From Tubulanus polymorphus (Eukaryota > Nemertea > Palaeonemertea > Tubulaniformes > Tubulanidae), in NCBI RefSeq assembly GCF_964204645.1, contig NC_134032.1, forward strand, positions 9,728,275-9,792,274: a stretch of DNA of 64,000 nt. The letters are read 5' to 3'. The position numbers and the translations under genes are program-made. Within the stretch, counting starts at the first letter, position 1. Each line of letters starts with the position of its first letter. This document shows, piece after piece, positions 14,691 through 27,061 of this stretch. The notes under the pieces were generated by a model that was not told where the DNA came from, searched no databases, and worked only from the letters and a program-made list of their open reading frames with translations.

Positions 14691-16263
14691 TCTGGAGTTT
14701 GGTATATAAAATCCGTGCTTCCGCGGCTGCTGGTTCGGAGTCTCTAAAAGTTGACACCATGGGACCATTTTCTGGGAGTGACGTCGCTGGTCGACAAACT
14801 CCGCGCTGCGCATCTGTGCGTGGAAGGATTGCGTGCGTGTGTGCGTGCATGCCAAGAGAGATGCATAAAACATGAATTATTTGACGAAGTTGCTCATCTG
14901 GCGACCATTAACAGAATATAGTAATAAATCGTAGTGTCGACGCCGTAGATATATCTACCACAGCGGGGAAGATGGAGAAGCTGATGATCCAGCAGCAAGA
15001 ATATTGAAATCGAGAGTCATCGGTCATCTTGCAAGAGGGATTGTTATAATGACCGCGAGTGCTTTCTTTGCATATAAAGCGGGTATCAATCTGCAGTGTA
15101 GAACGTACGGCTTCAGATAAACACGATTGTTGTGCGAATTGGGTATACCGGCACACGCCAGATGGCGTGACGATATACTCCTATGTATTGTTAATAACTT
15201 TTAAGTATTTTATCAAGACAAGTTTATATTTTCTGATGATTGTAAATATTTCATATTTTATGGTCCCCCTTCGTGTACCATGAGTGTAAATAACATCCTT
15301 ATCTTATTAATCCATTTAATACGTAGTGAAAATGTCGTTCATTTTCATTGAACTTTTCATTGACTTAAGCCTCCCAAATAGATATAAGATTGACTTTCCC
15401 ATCGAGTATATGGTATTGTTAATAACTGGAAATTGATTTACTTATGAGAACAGTTAATTTGAATTTGATTGAATAGTAGAAATTGAGCGCGGTAACGGAG
15501 TAACCACTGACGCGCCGGGCGGATCGACACCGAATCCTCGCTTGCCACAGTAGCGGTGCCGGTACCCCACCTTATGAAAATGTACCGATAAAATGTCAAA
15601 TGTTTGATGTTCTTAGCATATTTTCAACTCGAAATGTCTCCTGTGAAATCCAGGACGCGTATGCAGTCTGGATGAATTTGAAGAATGGTGACAAAAATTT
15701 CAAATGGGCCCGAAGTTATGGGCTGAGGTGATGATGTGTATGTAGGGTTCGGGCAGAAAACCCGCATAATGAGAGGCTCGCAATCCCTCAATCTACAAGT
15801 ATAGTACGTAAAATTGTACCATTTGCGAGAGTAATTAAGTTTTCCGAAACACTGCGCAACTGATTTCAAGATTCTGTCGTATGAAGACGCTACGTAAACT
15901 TTCGCAGTAGTACTCCTGAACTGTAATATTTTATGAACTGACCACTATGCTGTATACGACCACTATCTGCAACAACGAAATCCACAACGTCGACGCCGCG
16001 TTTCCAATCAATACATAACAACACTCTTACTGCGGTAAGTCTAATTATGAGAAGTGCTGCGGTAGCTGCTTATCTTTCCACGAGGACCACGACAGTAATC
16101 CTGTATACACTAATTTACATCTCGTTGCGGTTGCTGAGACTGGGCGCAAGCCAAACGACGGTTTGCGCAGATTATCAGCTCCCGCACGGCGCTTGCTGAA
16201 CTGTCGTTGATTCCTTTCCTCTTGTACGGATTTATCGAGGTAATGTTCTGTCACGGTTACGTT
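14691..16263. other. non-coding, nothing recognised
   Basis: Short open frames occur on both strands, for example 14648-14875 and 15624-15869. They lack similarity and overlap repeats. No RNA gene is seen. Confidence 0.4.
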
Positions 16264-16305
16264 TACCTACGAGCAATCACCTCAAGTCGAGATGATTGCT
16301 CGTAG
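16264..16305. repeat. short hairpin palindrome
   Basis: CCTACGAGCAATCACCTC is followed after six bases by GAGATGATTGCTCGTAGG. This is an 18-bp stem with one mismatch. It stands alone and its role is unknown. Confidence 0.8.
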
Positions 16306-16319
16306 GCAAAACTCAGTCC

Positions 16320-16850
16320 AGCTCTATAAAAACATCGGGTAAACACTGAAGAGATCCAGCAAACTCGGTAGACATCTAGAAAACTCAGTAATCATCATTT
16401 TCATCGCCATCAAACCCGATCGATCCTCAGCAAACCTCAGTAATTAACAAAATCAATAACTAAATATCGAAGACTCCAGTAAACTTAACCAGCCGACATT
16501 CGGTTAAGACAGCCAACCTTGGTAAATCTCTGAACATCGAAAATTTCCAGCAAACATTGGTGAAAACTCAGTAAACATCGTTATCGTCGCCATTTAACCT
16601 CGTCAAACCTCAGTAAACCACAGACGACCCAAGTAAACCTCAGAATTTTAACAAATCTTAGTGCACATCAAAATCAATCACCATCAGTGCCTAAGCATCA
16701 ATCTAAAACTCCAGTAAAACTTCGTTAAAATCGGAAAATTCAGCTGACATTCGGGAACACGACCAAACTTGGTTGATCTAGCAGATATCAAGACACTCCA
16801 GAAAGCGTCGGTAAACCCCAGGAAACCTGAACAAACCTTAGTAAATCTGC
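16320..16850. repeat. degenerate repeat rich in CAGTAAAC words
   Basis: The words CAGTAAACCTCAGTAAAC, CATCGAAAATTTCCAGCAAAC and GACATTCGGTTAAGACAGCC recur with irregular spacing. Some larger pieces repeat at about 240-260 bp, such as the GACATTCGG blocks at about 16494 and 16745. No coding potential is seen. Confidence 0.6.
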
Positions 16851-17679
16851 CCGTTTTCTTCGGTTCAGATTCACTAGAAGTCTACGGTGGTTCGAATCCG
16901 AAAGATTGAAATAAAAATTGTTCCGAAGAATGCCGCTACACAGATCGCTATCGTTCTTCTACAGCAACCAGAACGATATCATTGAAAACAATTCAAATCA
17001 AACCGTACACAATGAATACATACCGAAATAAAGACATATGGAACGGCAATTATTTGATCAGGCGGAATAAAGTGAACACGGTATATTTAACCAGTACGTA
17101 AATGGCGTTTGAATGTATATGTTCAAACTCAATAGTAGCTACCGCAATCGATATATCGTCGTATTATTTAGATAATTATTATAATATAATTATTCAAGTT
17201 ATTGCAAATACGGCTGTTACTGTTTGAACTCCAGGTACATGTTACAACACTATACTGTAAGTGCCAATTCAAAGTGTTCATGGTAATCAACTAGTGATTT
17301 GAAATCGTGCCCTATCCCTTTTATGATGGTTGCATGGGAAAAAAGAATTTTCGAAATTAGACTTCGATTTCTTTTATGGAAAGTGTCCATAAGCAGGCCC
17401 ATGCCTAGTACCCCACCCCGCTCTTTGACGCCAAATTGTAGCGAAAAAGCCAAATTTTCAGCCCAAATATGCTAGAAGTTCTGAAATCGTTCTCTTTTTA
17501 TCTTTATATCTATTTTCTCTTGCTTCTCGAATATTCAAATAATTTCTGCGCGAGTATTCCCACCCGACATGCTTCAAAAAATTCCACTTTCAAGAAAATC
17601 GCCCCCGCCCCCAGACATGGCTGGCAACGGTCCTGATAAGGGCCATTTTATGATATGTCATGTGAACTACCCTCCGGGG
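16851..17679. other. non-coding, nothing recognised
   Basis: AT-rich sequence without a recognisable exon, RNA or repeat family. Confidence 0.4.
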
Positions 17680-17905
17680 CTAGCCCATCATTTTTTGAGA
17701 GTTCAAGATGATGAAATAAAAGGATTTGATGATGTCAGCTTTATGAAGGCAGTTATCTTTTCTAGAAGCGTCTACATGCGCACAATTTGAAGTCGTACAA
17801 TGACAGAATGACAGTCACCTTGTCCAGAACCGTCTCAAAACAATATTCTGATGGGGATTTATGTAGGCAGCCACTTTTTTCTGGTAGGTAGAGGTAATTT
17901 GATGA
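17680..17905. repeat. dispersed GATGATGTCA repeat family, cluster
   Basis: Two to three units with GGATTTGATGATGTCA, GAAGGCAGTTATCTTTTCTA and GAAGCGTCTA belong to the same family as 3530-3830. Confidence 0.65.
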
Positions 17906-18689
17906 TGTAACGAGGAGATCATCTCTCGCTCTCTAAGCGTATACACAGATTTATGTATACCGCCTGTGATGTTCGCAATCTCGGTGCGAGGAGGAATTGC
18001 GGGGATAGGCGCAGGATCCATCCTTCTCGAGACTGACATCGCCGGACATAAAAACGTCGCATTTTACGCGTTACGATATTCGTCGATAAACACATTCCTC
18101 GAGCGATTTTACGACATACGATCTACGGCTTCGGAATATCAATCGGGTAACCCGGGCAACCCGGACCGCGCGCAAACGACTCCGATAGTCGGCTATATTG
18201 GATTATTTTCTATTTGATCTGAAAAGCGGAAACTAAATTGTTGTTCCATCATTGCGGCTATCATTCACGGCGGATGCTATTTTTTTCCAAAGAGGACAGC
18301 GTGATTTATTTTTAGTTTGTGTTGTTTTGATCGATAAATGGGAAGAATGGCGGCTAGTCGAAAATCAGCACAGTTCTAAAAGGTTATTAACATCAAACAT
18401 CAGCCGACATTTGGAAATTCATTTACGACACCTATAGAGATTTCCAGAACAGATGGCTGCCATTACGAACTTTGGTTTCCGTATAGTTAGTAGACTATGT
18501 GGTCTGAACTACACTCTTTCGGTCTTGTGCATTTCACGGGTCGGCCACCTTGCAACTAGGTCTGGTCTACAGCGACCGCTCTCAATCCCGTCAACTATTT
18601 CCGGACTATATAGTTCTGACTAACAGACAATCGGTTCGCGAAGAATTAACTTCTATTAAGGCGAATGTCGACGTTCATTATTACCGCTA
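17906..18689. other. non-coding, nothing recognised
   Basis: Open frames at 17966-18217 and 18252-18437 show no similarity that I recognise. Confidence 0.35.
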
Positions 18690-19130
18690 AGATATAGTCA
18701 ATCTACCCCTATAGACATTTCCAGAAAAGATGGCTGCCTACATAAATCTTCAAATCTCCCCGGGACATCATCAAAGTAAACCTATAGACGTTTCTAGAAA
18801 AGACGACCGCTTCCATAAATCCCGCTTAGAACATCGTGTTATTCCTACATATACATCCCTTTAGAAAAGATGACTGCCTTCATACATCCGCCTATGATAT
18901 CGTCAAATTACCGCTACATGCCTTTACAGAAAGATGCCAGCATCCCAATTCGATCGGGCTATGACACTTTAAAATAATGCCTAAACACATATATAGCAAA
19001 ACATGGTTGTCTCCGTCACTTGATCAAATTGCCCCTATGACTTAAAGATTAGACGACTGCCTCCATGAATCCCCCCATGACATCATCAATTTATCCTCAC
19101 AGGCTCCCCCACGAAAGATGCTAACAACCG
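18690..19130. repeat. dispersed GATGACATCATC repeat family, cluster in opposite orientation
   Basis: Five or so units of about 75-85 bp read CCTATAGACATTTCCAGAAA, AGATGGCTGCCT and CATAAATC-CCCC-GACATCATCAA. This is the reverse orientation of the family at 3530-3830. Confidence 0.7.
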
Positions 19131-20000
19131 ACCTTAAGTAGGGGAATTTTGCAACTAAAAGGATTACAGATTAGACGTCGGTTGTATTGGCGCGCGGTTC
19201 TCGAGAGGGTCTCCACTAGCATAAAAATATTCTCAAGTCACCAACCGGAAAACAGCGCGCGCAGCACTTGAGAATATCATCTGACAAGACGAGATCATCG
19301 TAGAAGCAGACGGCTCTAGTGTAAGAAGCAATTACCGGACACGAGACAGAACGCGGAGACGGAGAGGGAGAGAGGGACAGATAGAAGAGAGTGGCTGAAT
19401 CCATATCATTAGTAGAACTCGGGAGAGACGGTTGTTGTAGCGGTTTTCTATCATTACGCGCCACCGTGGTGACCGAGCGAAGAGGAAAAGAGACGCAGTG
19501 CGCGCGGTGAATTACAGGGTTTCGCCGCGTGAGTGAAACCGACGACGTTGTATATTTCTATAAGGGTCAATTATCCGGTGTAAGAGGACTCGATTCCTTC
19601 ACTAACTTCATCATTCCCGAGCAGTAGTATAAAGGATTGTTGGCAACCCGACAAGTTTATCATCGGATGGTGGTTCAAGATTTTCAGCTACTGCTCGACC
19701 AAAGTGTTTACAGGTGCAATTACCTGTGGCATGCAAGTTACCGGGACGTCCGGTTGTGGCATGCTAGATTGACCTATTCTGTTGTCTAATACCCAAGTGC
19801 TGTCTACTTAAAGCAAGCGAGGTTCCCAGATGGACCCAAGTTGTTGATTGGTTTAACAGGCTTTACGTAAAACATTGGCGAGGTGCCCGATAGACCCATT
19901 ACATACAGTAAAGACGTCTGCACTCACTTGCCACAGGCAGAGTCCACTCGTGTAACTCGATGTACTCTTGCACGCGTCTGCCTGTGGCAGGCGGGTACAT
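19131..20000. other. non-coding, with a loose GTGGCATGC/CAAGT repeat at 19690-20000
   Basis: Words such as TTACCTGTGGCATGCAAGTT and CACTTGCCACAGGCAGAGTC resemble the CACTTGTGGCAAGTG family of 8425-8965. The GA-rich stretch 19340-19400 is simple sequence. No exon is supported. Confidence 0.45.
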
Positions 20001-21780
20001 TGTAATTTATATGATGTAACACGGTTGTTCGTTTAACTCGGTGTTTTATCAGTAAAGTTTATGCGTCTATAGTACACAATACACAACTCGCGGCTCGAGT
20101 CGGTTGGGAATCACGTCTGACAGCTTCAAAATTAACTACATCAAACTCTACCCGAACATCGACATCAATCGCAACCATTTGATCATCGAAGAAATTGTAT
20201 AAAATTCGCATCCCGGCGGATTCTTCCGCTTCTTTTTCTCGTTACAAAACGGCAGATCTGCGGAGCTTGAAAGAAGACATCCATTCCCAGGCGTGCAATC
20301 ATATGCAGCCCCGATCCAGGGTTTGGTCAAATCATATTCGTTCTTCGCACCATGTTCGTTATATTTTCTGTCTGGTCACCTACAAATGAAGCACTATAGA
20401 AAAAACTTAAAGCGGAAACCGCTGAAAAGTCCAGGGCGGATCGAGGATTTTCAAATTGGTGATGCTTTGATGGTCCCCCAGAAAATTCTGAGAAGTTCTA
20501 TTCTCATTTTCGCGCATGCTGAGCGTTTTAAATCACTGTTTGATCACCTCATCATGTTTACAATGAACCTCGTATATTTGAAATGTACCGTTGAAAATCC
20601 GGGAATAAATGATACGAAGGATATTTCCAAAGAAAGGGTGTTCTAGGACCCAAAGCACTAGCTGGATCAGCGCCTTAAGTCCGAGTTGAAGATCATCCCG
20701 AGGGGAATCATAAAAACTGCAGTAAGAGAAAGTCCAACGGAGGGCAATGATTTCTTTGGGAAATACCGTAGGGTTCCAGAAGAGAGACCACATGAAGAAG
20801 CGGTCCTTGCTGTGGATCACCATAACAAGGGGGTTTCCAAAAAAGAGATGATGCCGTAAAAAGACAATCCCATTCGGAACAAAAGGTTCCTCATACAAAT
20901 AATACCACCATATTTACCACTCTTGTAGTAAATAAATGTAAAGAAATAAAACATGACATAACATGGATCCCCGAAAGCGCAGCCGAACATGGTTGCATAC
21001 ATAAATGACAACTATGGGACCCATCATTGGATCTCAAACCAGGATCTTCCAACATGGGCGCAAATGCCATCGCGAGGTCCCTTTCACGAGCTATTCACCG
21101 TGCCTAGTCATTGGTGACGAACAGAGAGGTTGATCGCACTCAGACTGATGAACGTCGAGAGGGGGATACGAGCAATTGAATCCTCGTCAACTCAAAGATT
21201 CAAGATACATCATGAATACGTCATTGTCATTGAAATTAATAATTTACAGCAGAGAGGAATCCTGTCTACGTTACGAGATTCTTATAGTGTTGTTGAACTA
21301 AGCCATGTAGACCCAGTTAAACTTTACGGTTGAATTTACACAGATATCAATCAGGGGCGGATCCAAGTAGAGGATGTAGGAAGCACCCCTCCTAAAAGTT
21401 GCCCTGAAAGTTAACGGGAAAATGTTAAACATTAACTTGACACCTGAATAAGTTTAAATTCATAAGCCGCTTCCCTGTTTTTTGCCAAAAAAATATTTTC
21501 CGATGAGCTTTCTTTTGGGGTACCCTTTTCATTATATGATATGCCCTATTTTGGGTCGCGCAGCCCTCCCTGCAGACCCTAGAACCGCCCATGCAATCAG
21601 CGTCCTGGAACCGCCTCTTCAGACATTCACCACTGTAATGTGAAGCTTGGACAATCGCTTATTGAAAATATGCAGATAATGTCTGATGGTTGTAGTTCAT
21701 CTTAAACAGAAAATGTTTCATGTGAATTACGAAACGCATGCGAGTGATAAGTATGAACGATCTGAAGTATGAAGACTTCT
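20001..21780. other. non-coding, nothing recognised
   Basis: Open frames of 117 and 121 codons occur on opposite strands at 20293-20646 and 20533-20898. They overlap, and neither contains a domain I know, so I leave them uncalled. Confidence 0.35.
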
Positions 21781-21943
21781 GGATCCGGTTCCACAGTTCT
21801 TGATTAAATCTGACTCAGAGTTAGTTTTTAACTCAGGGTCAGAAACTAACTCTGAGTTAGCTGACTCCGAGTTAGTTTTAACTCTGAGTTAGGAAATTTA
21901 ACTCTAAGTTAAAAGTTAATCAAGAACTGTGGAACCGGGTCCC
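21781..21943. mobile_element. MITE-like inverted-repeat element (GTTCCACAGTTCTTGATTAA family)
   Basis: The left end reads GGATCCGGTTCCACAGTTCT then TGATTAA. The right end is its complement, TTAATCAAGAACTGTGGAAC then CGGGTCC. The middle consists of alternating TAACTCTGAGTTA words, also largely palindromic, so the whole 163 bp can fold into one hairpin. No target duplication is evident. A related element is at 23953-24067. Confidence 0.85.
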
Positions 21944-23952
21944 GGTTGTCAGAACGATAACTTTTTGACAGCATCGCTGTGAATGTCCATTGTCTGGTGT
22001 TTGTGACGTTCATCGCAATTATTAAGAACGTCTCCGACGAAGAAGTGAACTAATGTAAAGTGTGAACTATCTAAAATTGGTGTTAACAAGGGTTCACGCA
22101 GTAGAACAAGAACATTCATTTGTACTTATTCCACTCTTAAGTCAATTTCAACTCGCACGCACCGAGCCTGGATATTGGAAAAAGAAACCTGATAAATGTC
22201 AAATGCCATTTCCTGAAGGGTGGGCATGTGACATCACTGGTAACCATTTACATCCATGCGCTATATAGGTGACGTCATCGAAAACACGACAGAAGCAGAC
22301 GATCGATTTTCGAGCACCTGTCGATCATAAACTTTCACCACTCGATTCAGTGATAATTCTCTCAAGTTACAAACGATCGATCTATAATACTGAATATCCT
22401 GTGTTTGCACTAGTGCACGCTGAGCAGTATACAGCTCGCGTGTGTTAATTCTTCTATAACAGGATTGCCTTCGAAATCGTATTCACAAAAACCCATCACG
22501 AATAGCCCAACGCATACGGCGCAAGGAAACGCGGAAACACGGAATCAAACATGTTCATGAGCATTGTTTCCCGAAACCACGTTTCTCGTTAAAACGCACA
22601 CGGCACGCAGGAAAATGCTCAGAAATACATTTCTGACGCCGATGTCCAAGTTTCCTGGCATCGTGCGCTAGTATGAAAGACTTGCCTAATGTCTGGGACC
22701 AGCGGAAATGCTGTTGAACGGCGATGCGTTTCTGACTCTGTCAATAGACCATCGCGCATCATGACGATTGTCGATAGTTAAGACCAGAAAATTCGTTTTT
22801 CGTTTTGAATGTGTAAATAAGTTTCAATCATATTGTATAAGCAATCTTGTTGACCAGACGCTACCCTGATGTCAACGACCGGTGGAGGGCTACCTTAATT
22901 CTCATTCAGACTTTGATACCAATTGATATCGACCTTGGTGCATGTAGTAGTTTTGGCCAGAATTCAATATCTAAAATAGCAGTCTAATTGAAAATGAACT
23001 ATAAGCCATTCTGATTACATGTATGAGCATATTTTGATATCTTTGAGAATTATTGAGCTCTCAGAAGCGTACTACTTCTCGTAGACATTGGTGGTAAATC
23101 AGGCCTGCTTATTTTATCTCGGCTGTTTAAGGCTACTCCTGGATTCTACCATTTCGAAAAAGCCACCCATGCGTGTTAAGCTATTCAAATGATATCCGTA
23201 TCCGGTACGCGTGCATGGATAAGCGACAAGTTTGATGTTTGGATACTTAAAAATATTGTGTAACAGCTTGGGCTGAAATAGCAAAATCCTGACGCACGAT
23301 GAACTTGTATTGAACTCATTGTTATCTGGGCGGGACCCCCGTGTCTGGGTGCATACGTGTGGACGTATATAGAAATACGTATGAGAAATTGTAGACAAAC
23401 TAAAAAGGGTCGTCTCTATGCACGAGCTCATAATCCATCCTGGTGGTGGGGAATTCTAACGTCCCCCCCCCCCCAAAGATTTCAGGTCGTTTAGTCGGAA
23501 TAAAGTAAAAAACCCACAAAATAATGCGAAAACTGAGATGAGAATTTTACGTTTCGGTCTCATTCTACAGGCCATTTTCAAAAACAGAAAATGGCCCATA
23601 GCATTGGGCGGAAACAAATTCTCATTATGTTTTTCATTATATATTGGGTCTTCATTATTAGACAGTCATATGTCCGCGGAAACCAACATATAGGCTACTT
23701 GACACTGAAAATATGAAAAAAAATTATCATGGGTAGGCCACAACGAAAGGTCTGCATTGAGATCATAAAACGCTTTTACGCATTTATGTTTGAAAAACTA
23801 TTAAGTACATTTTACATATACATCGATCAAACACAACGGCTGTTGCAGTCTGTACTTATCTGAACTTCATTCTCCCACAATAAGCTTAAAAACCCCATTC
23901 ACCAACATAAAAAAACATCTAAGCGGATTAAACCTGCACAATTTGTACAATT
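21944..23952. other. non-coding, nothing recognised
   Basis: This holds a C10-11 run at 23464-23474 and a stretch at 23545-23600 with TTACGTTTCGGTCTCATTCT and GGCCATTTTC, a word type often seen in dispersed invertebrate repeats. No exon is supported. Confidence 0.4.
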
Positions 23953-24067
23953 GGGTCCAGTTCCACAGTTCTGAGTTAAGATTTGACCCTGGGTTAAAAC
24001 ATTGAAAATGAACTAACTTTAACTCAGAGTTAACTCTAACTCACAATTACTGTGGAACTGGATCCGG
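23953..24067. mobile_element. MITE-like inverted-repeat element, related to 21781-21943
   Basis: GGGTCCAGTTCCACAGTTCT on the left pairs with ACTGTGGAACTGGATCC on the right. The centre again carries TTAACTCAGAGTTAACTC words. Confidence 0.8.
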
Positions 24068-24450
24068 GGTCTGAATTCAAATTAAACCCATAAAACTGTA
24101 GAAGTTGATTCAGCGAGATAAATTAAATGCATACCACCGTGGAACCGAGCCCGGGGTCACATTGAACTGAATACTGTGGATTGGTTGCTGGATCCAGAGT
24201 CAAGCTCAACCCACGAAACTTTGGAATTTGATTCAAAGACAAATTAAACCCATACAAACTGTGGACCTGGGCTTAGAGACAAATCAAACCCCCGTGATTG
24301 TGGAACTGAGTTTAGAGGTAAACCAAACTCACTGGCACTGGGTTTAGAGACAGATAAAACCTACACAAGTGTGGAACTTGGTTCGGAGACAAATTAAACC
24401 GACACATAACTGTGGAACTGGATTTAGAGTCGAATTGAACCCGACTGCGA
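24068..24450. repeat. degenerate array of GTGGAACTGGGTTTAGAG units
   Basis: Seven to nine units of about 42-60 bp share CATACAACTGTGGAAC and TGG-TT-AGAGACAAATTAAAC. This is the same family as 7504-7900, and it directly abuts the inverted-repeat element, whose terminus has the same core. Confidence 0.8.
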
Positions 24451-26700
24451 TATGTTACCAGTCTCCTATGCAATCTGGCTAAATACATAATTACTACTTC
24501 CGTCTGGATCCACGCGCGGCGTACCTGACAATTTATATATTCAAAATGTAAAGTATGTTTTGTCAATACAAATAAGAGTGCAAACCAAAAGTAATTCTAT
24601 AGTAAAACGTCGATGTATAATTAGTTCCTGCGAGCATGTGTCCTGTAAGAGCAGTACTATTATAAAGCTGCCTGTCTGCGCCGCTGAACTCATGTCAATA
24701 CTAACTTTACCCGTGGGAAAATCAAATAAACTCTTATTATATCTCTATTCTATAACGAACGCTAAACACGCCGCTGCAAAAATAGATCGCCATTGGTCCA
24801 ATCACACTGTTCATTATATGCTTACCTTTGAATTTTATCATCACGTGATTGATGGATACGCGTATACAGCGCCGTCTGCTGGGCGTTTGGAGAACTGTAA
24901 GCGACGAGCCGTTCTTCCGGTTGGGATCGGCTAAAAGGGTGACCACTTGAGTCTCTTGGTATTAATCCAAATACAATTCCTATTCGGTTCTTCTTGTGAA
25001 ATTCAGTTTCCCGCAGAGTATTCAGCTTTTTTCCACTTTTATGAGACTTGTGGTGAATTCCTCCATTAGATTCTGGAGTAATCCCGGCCGATCTGCACGA
25101 ATCTATTTTCTAGCGCTGCGCATTCCAGGCAGTTCTTCGACCTTTCGAACGGTAGAAAATGCAACAGATCTGCTTATTGGGTCTTCGTAATCCACAAATC
25201 CACGTGGATCGAAATGCCGATCGTTTCGGGCGGTAGCGCACGAATTGGCAAATCCGTGCTAATCCACGGATATGATATTATGAAATTTATGACTAAGTAA
25301 CAGACAATCCTGCACTGGCACACGATAATCTAGAGTAGTTCGTGTGTATATAGTTATTGCAAGAACGAACCTAGACGATGTTTCAAAATTTACACACAAT
25401 CTAAGTACGAATGCAAAACGCTTACCCAGGGATGGATCCAAAATAAAACGGTCATTTTTATCTGCGAATCAATTGAAATTTTAGCGTAGACATATACTAT
25501 CGACGTTTATGAAGCGAACGTGTACTGCAGTAGTAGGTAGTTATTTCCAGTAGTAGTTGTTAAAAGCCAGCTGCTTACTAACACTGCTTCACTGATGTAG
25601 TAGTGCTCCGGCGGGAAGCCTGTACGGTATGGCGCGGCGCGCGCGCGCGTGGTTGGTATAGCTCTACACGCAACCAGCCGTCTAAGACGCTTTGCCAATC
25701 GTCCAGTTCGACTTAGTGTTTGTAACGCGATCATCCTATTCGCTCGGAAATTAAAGAATTCGAGGATTGTACGCTAGATTCCATTGGCGGCAAGCTCAAA
25801 TTTGGTTAAGGCCATGTTCACTTTTCAAGGCCATATCGCCACATCCAGAAACGGCTTGAAATCATCCAGCTAGCGGCAAACGACCTGCAGTGAAGGCCGA
25901 TGCCACCATCTGCGCTTTGTCACCGTCCAGTTGTTTTTGTTTTAGTAAAGCGGTCATCTAAATCGATCAGTGAATAAAGAATTCAATGATTTATGTCAGA
26001 CTCCGCACTTTCAAGGCGATCACCACATCGCCATCGCCATAAAACACACCGTTAGTTCGAGGGGCCACTTTTAGTTGGATTTCCCATACGGCTTGCAATC
26101 ATCTAGGCCAGCGAACGATCTGTAGTGAACTGCCCACAATGGATTGGCTACAGTGCTTTTTCGCCTCTGTTCTTGGCGTGAACATATGCCATCACATGCA
26201 CAGCGAGGGGGCTTTGAAATGTTTTTGCAACCCCTAACTTGTGACGAGGACCCTCTAGATTTAAAATACATGTACATGCAATTGGCAATGCCAGACGATT
26301 TTACATTTGTAAGCATTTCTAGAGAACAAATATATCAACAATTATCTTTGGTGTACATGTGTATGTAATTCGTTTAGAAAAAAACATTTGACATTTATTT
26401 ACCATAAACTAGACATTATTTTCAATAAAATTTACATTCAATTTCTTAATGCGAAACAATTCGAGAACGTTGTTATTCATATTTTTGAAACAATCGGATT
26501 ACAATTTCATCTGCACGTACAATTTAAAATAAGCTCACGAAATTTTTTACAATGATTTTAAAATGGAAAATATTAAGCATATTCTATATATCATCTGTTT
26601 CACTAAAATATCAAATATGATTGAGACAATGTGTTTTAGTTTACAGCTGTAGCGCTCCGGAGACACCTTGCCCACCTGGAACGGGTCTGGAAATATAGTC
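24451..26700. other. non-coding, nothing recognised
   Basis: The open frame at 24560-24934 (124 codons) and others here show no known motif. Positions 25790-25900 and 25990-26120 look like diverged copies of one segment (CATATCGCCACATCCAGAAA, CGGCTTG-AATCATC). Confidence 0.4.
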
Positions 26701-26720
26701 AATCTGACAATTTCAATACT

Positions 26721-26737
26721 CAACGCCCCCTGGTGAA
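26721..26737 (-). promoter_or_regulatory. CTCF-like site (CACCAGGGGGCG)
   Basis: Read on the minus strand the site is TTCACCAGGGGGCGTTG, close to the animal CTCF core CCACCAGGGGGCGC. A second identical core lies 156 bp away and a weaker form at about 27045-27061. The assignment is by motif resemblance only; it may simply be part of a repeat. Confidence 0.35.
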
Positions 26738-26876
26738 CACAGGAACCAATGATATATATCTTCCTTATAGTCGCCACAATCATAGACCACGTCGTAAGCT
26801 ATTACTTTGCAACAAATTGGTGACAAAACACGCATAGATCCCGATATAAATGGAAGTGCGGCGTAATTTCACCATT

Positions 26877-26894
26877 CAACGCCCCCTGGTGAAC
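26877..26894 (-). promoter_or_regulatory. CTCF-like site, second copy
   Basis: The same 17-bp word CAACGCCCCCTGGTGAAC occurs as at 26721-26737, in the same orientation, with the following sequence (CCAATGAT) also shared. Confidence 0.35.
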
Positions 26895-27061
26895 GTATGC
26901 ATAAGCCAATGATCGTGGAAATCAGCACGCCGATAAATAAACGTGTCACGATCTACAGCTATTGATAGCAAAAAACAAAATATGCATGATAGGTACCAAT
27001 ATAAGTCGAAAATTATAATGTACATGTACATGTATTTCAATAGTTAACTCTCCCTGGTGGG

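Noticed and set aside
20293-20898. Overlapping opposite-strand frames of 117 and 121 codons
   Set aside because: They are mutually exclusive and without recognisable motifs.
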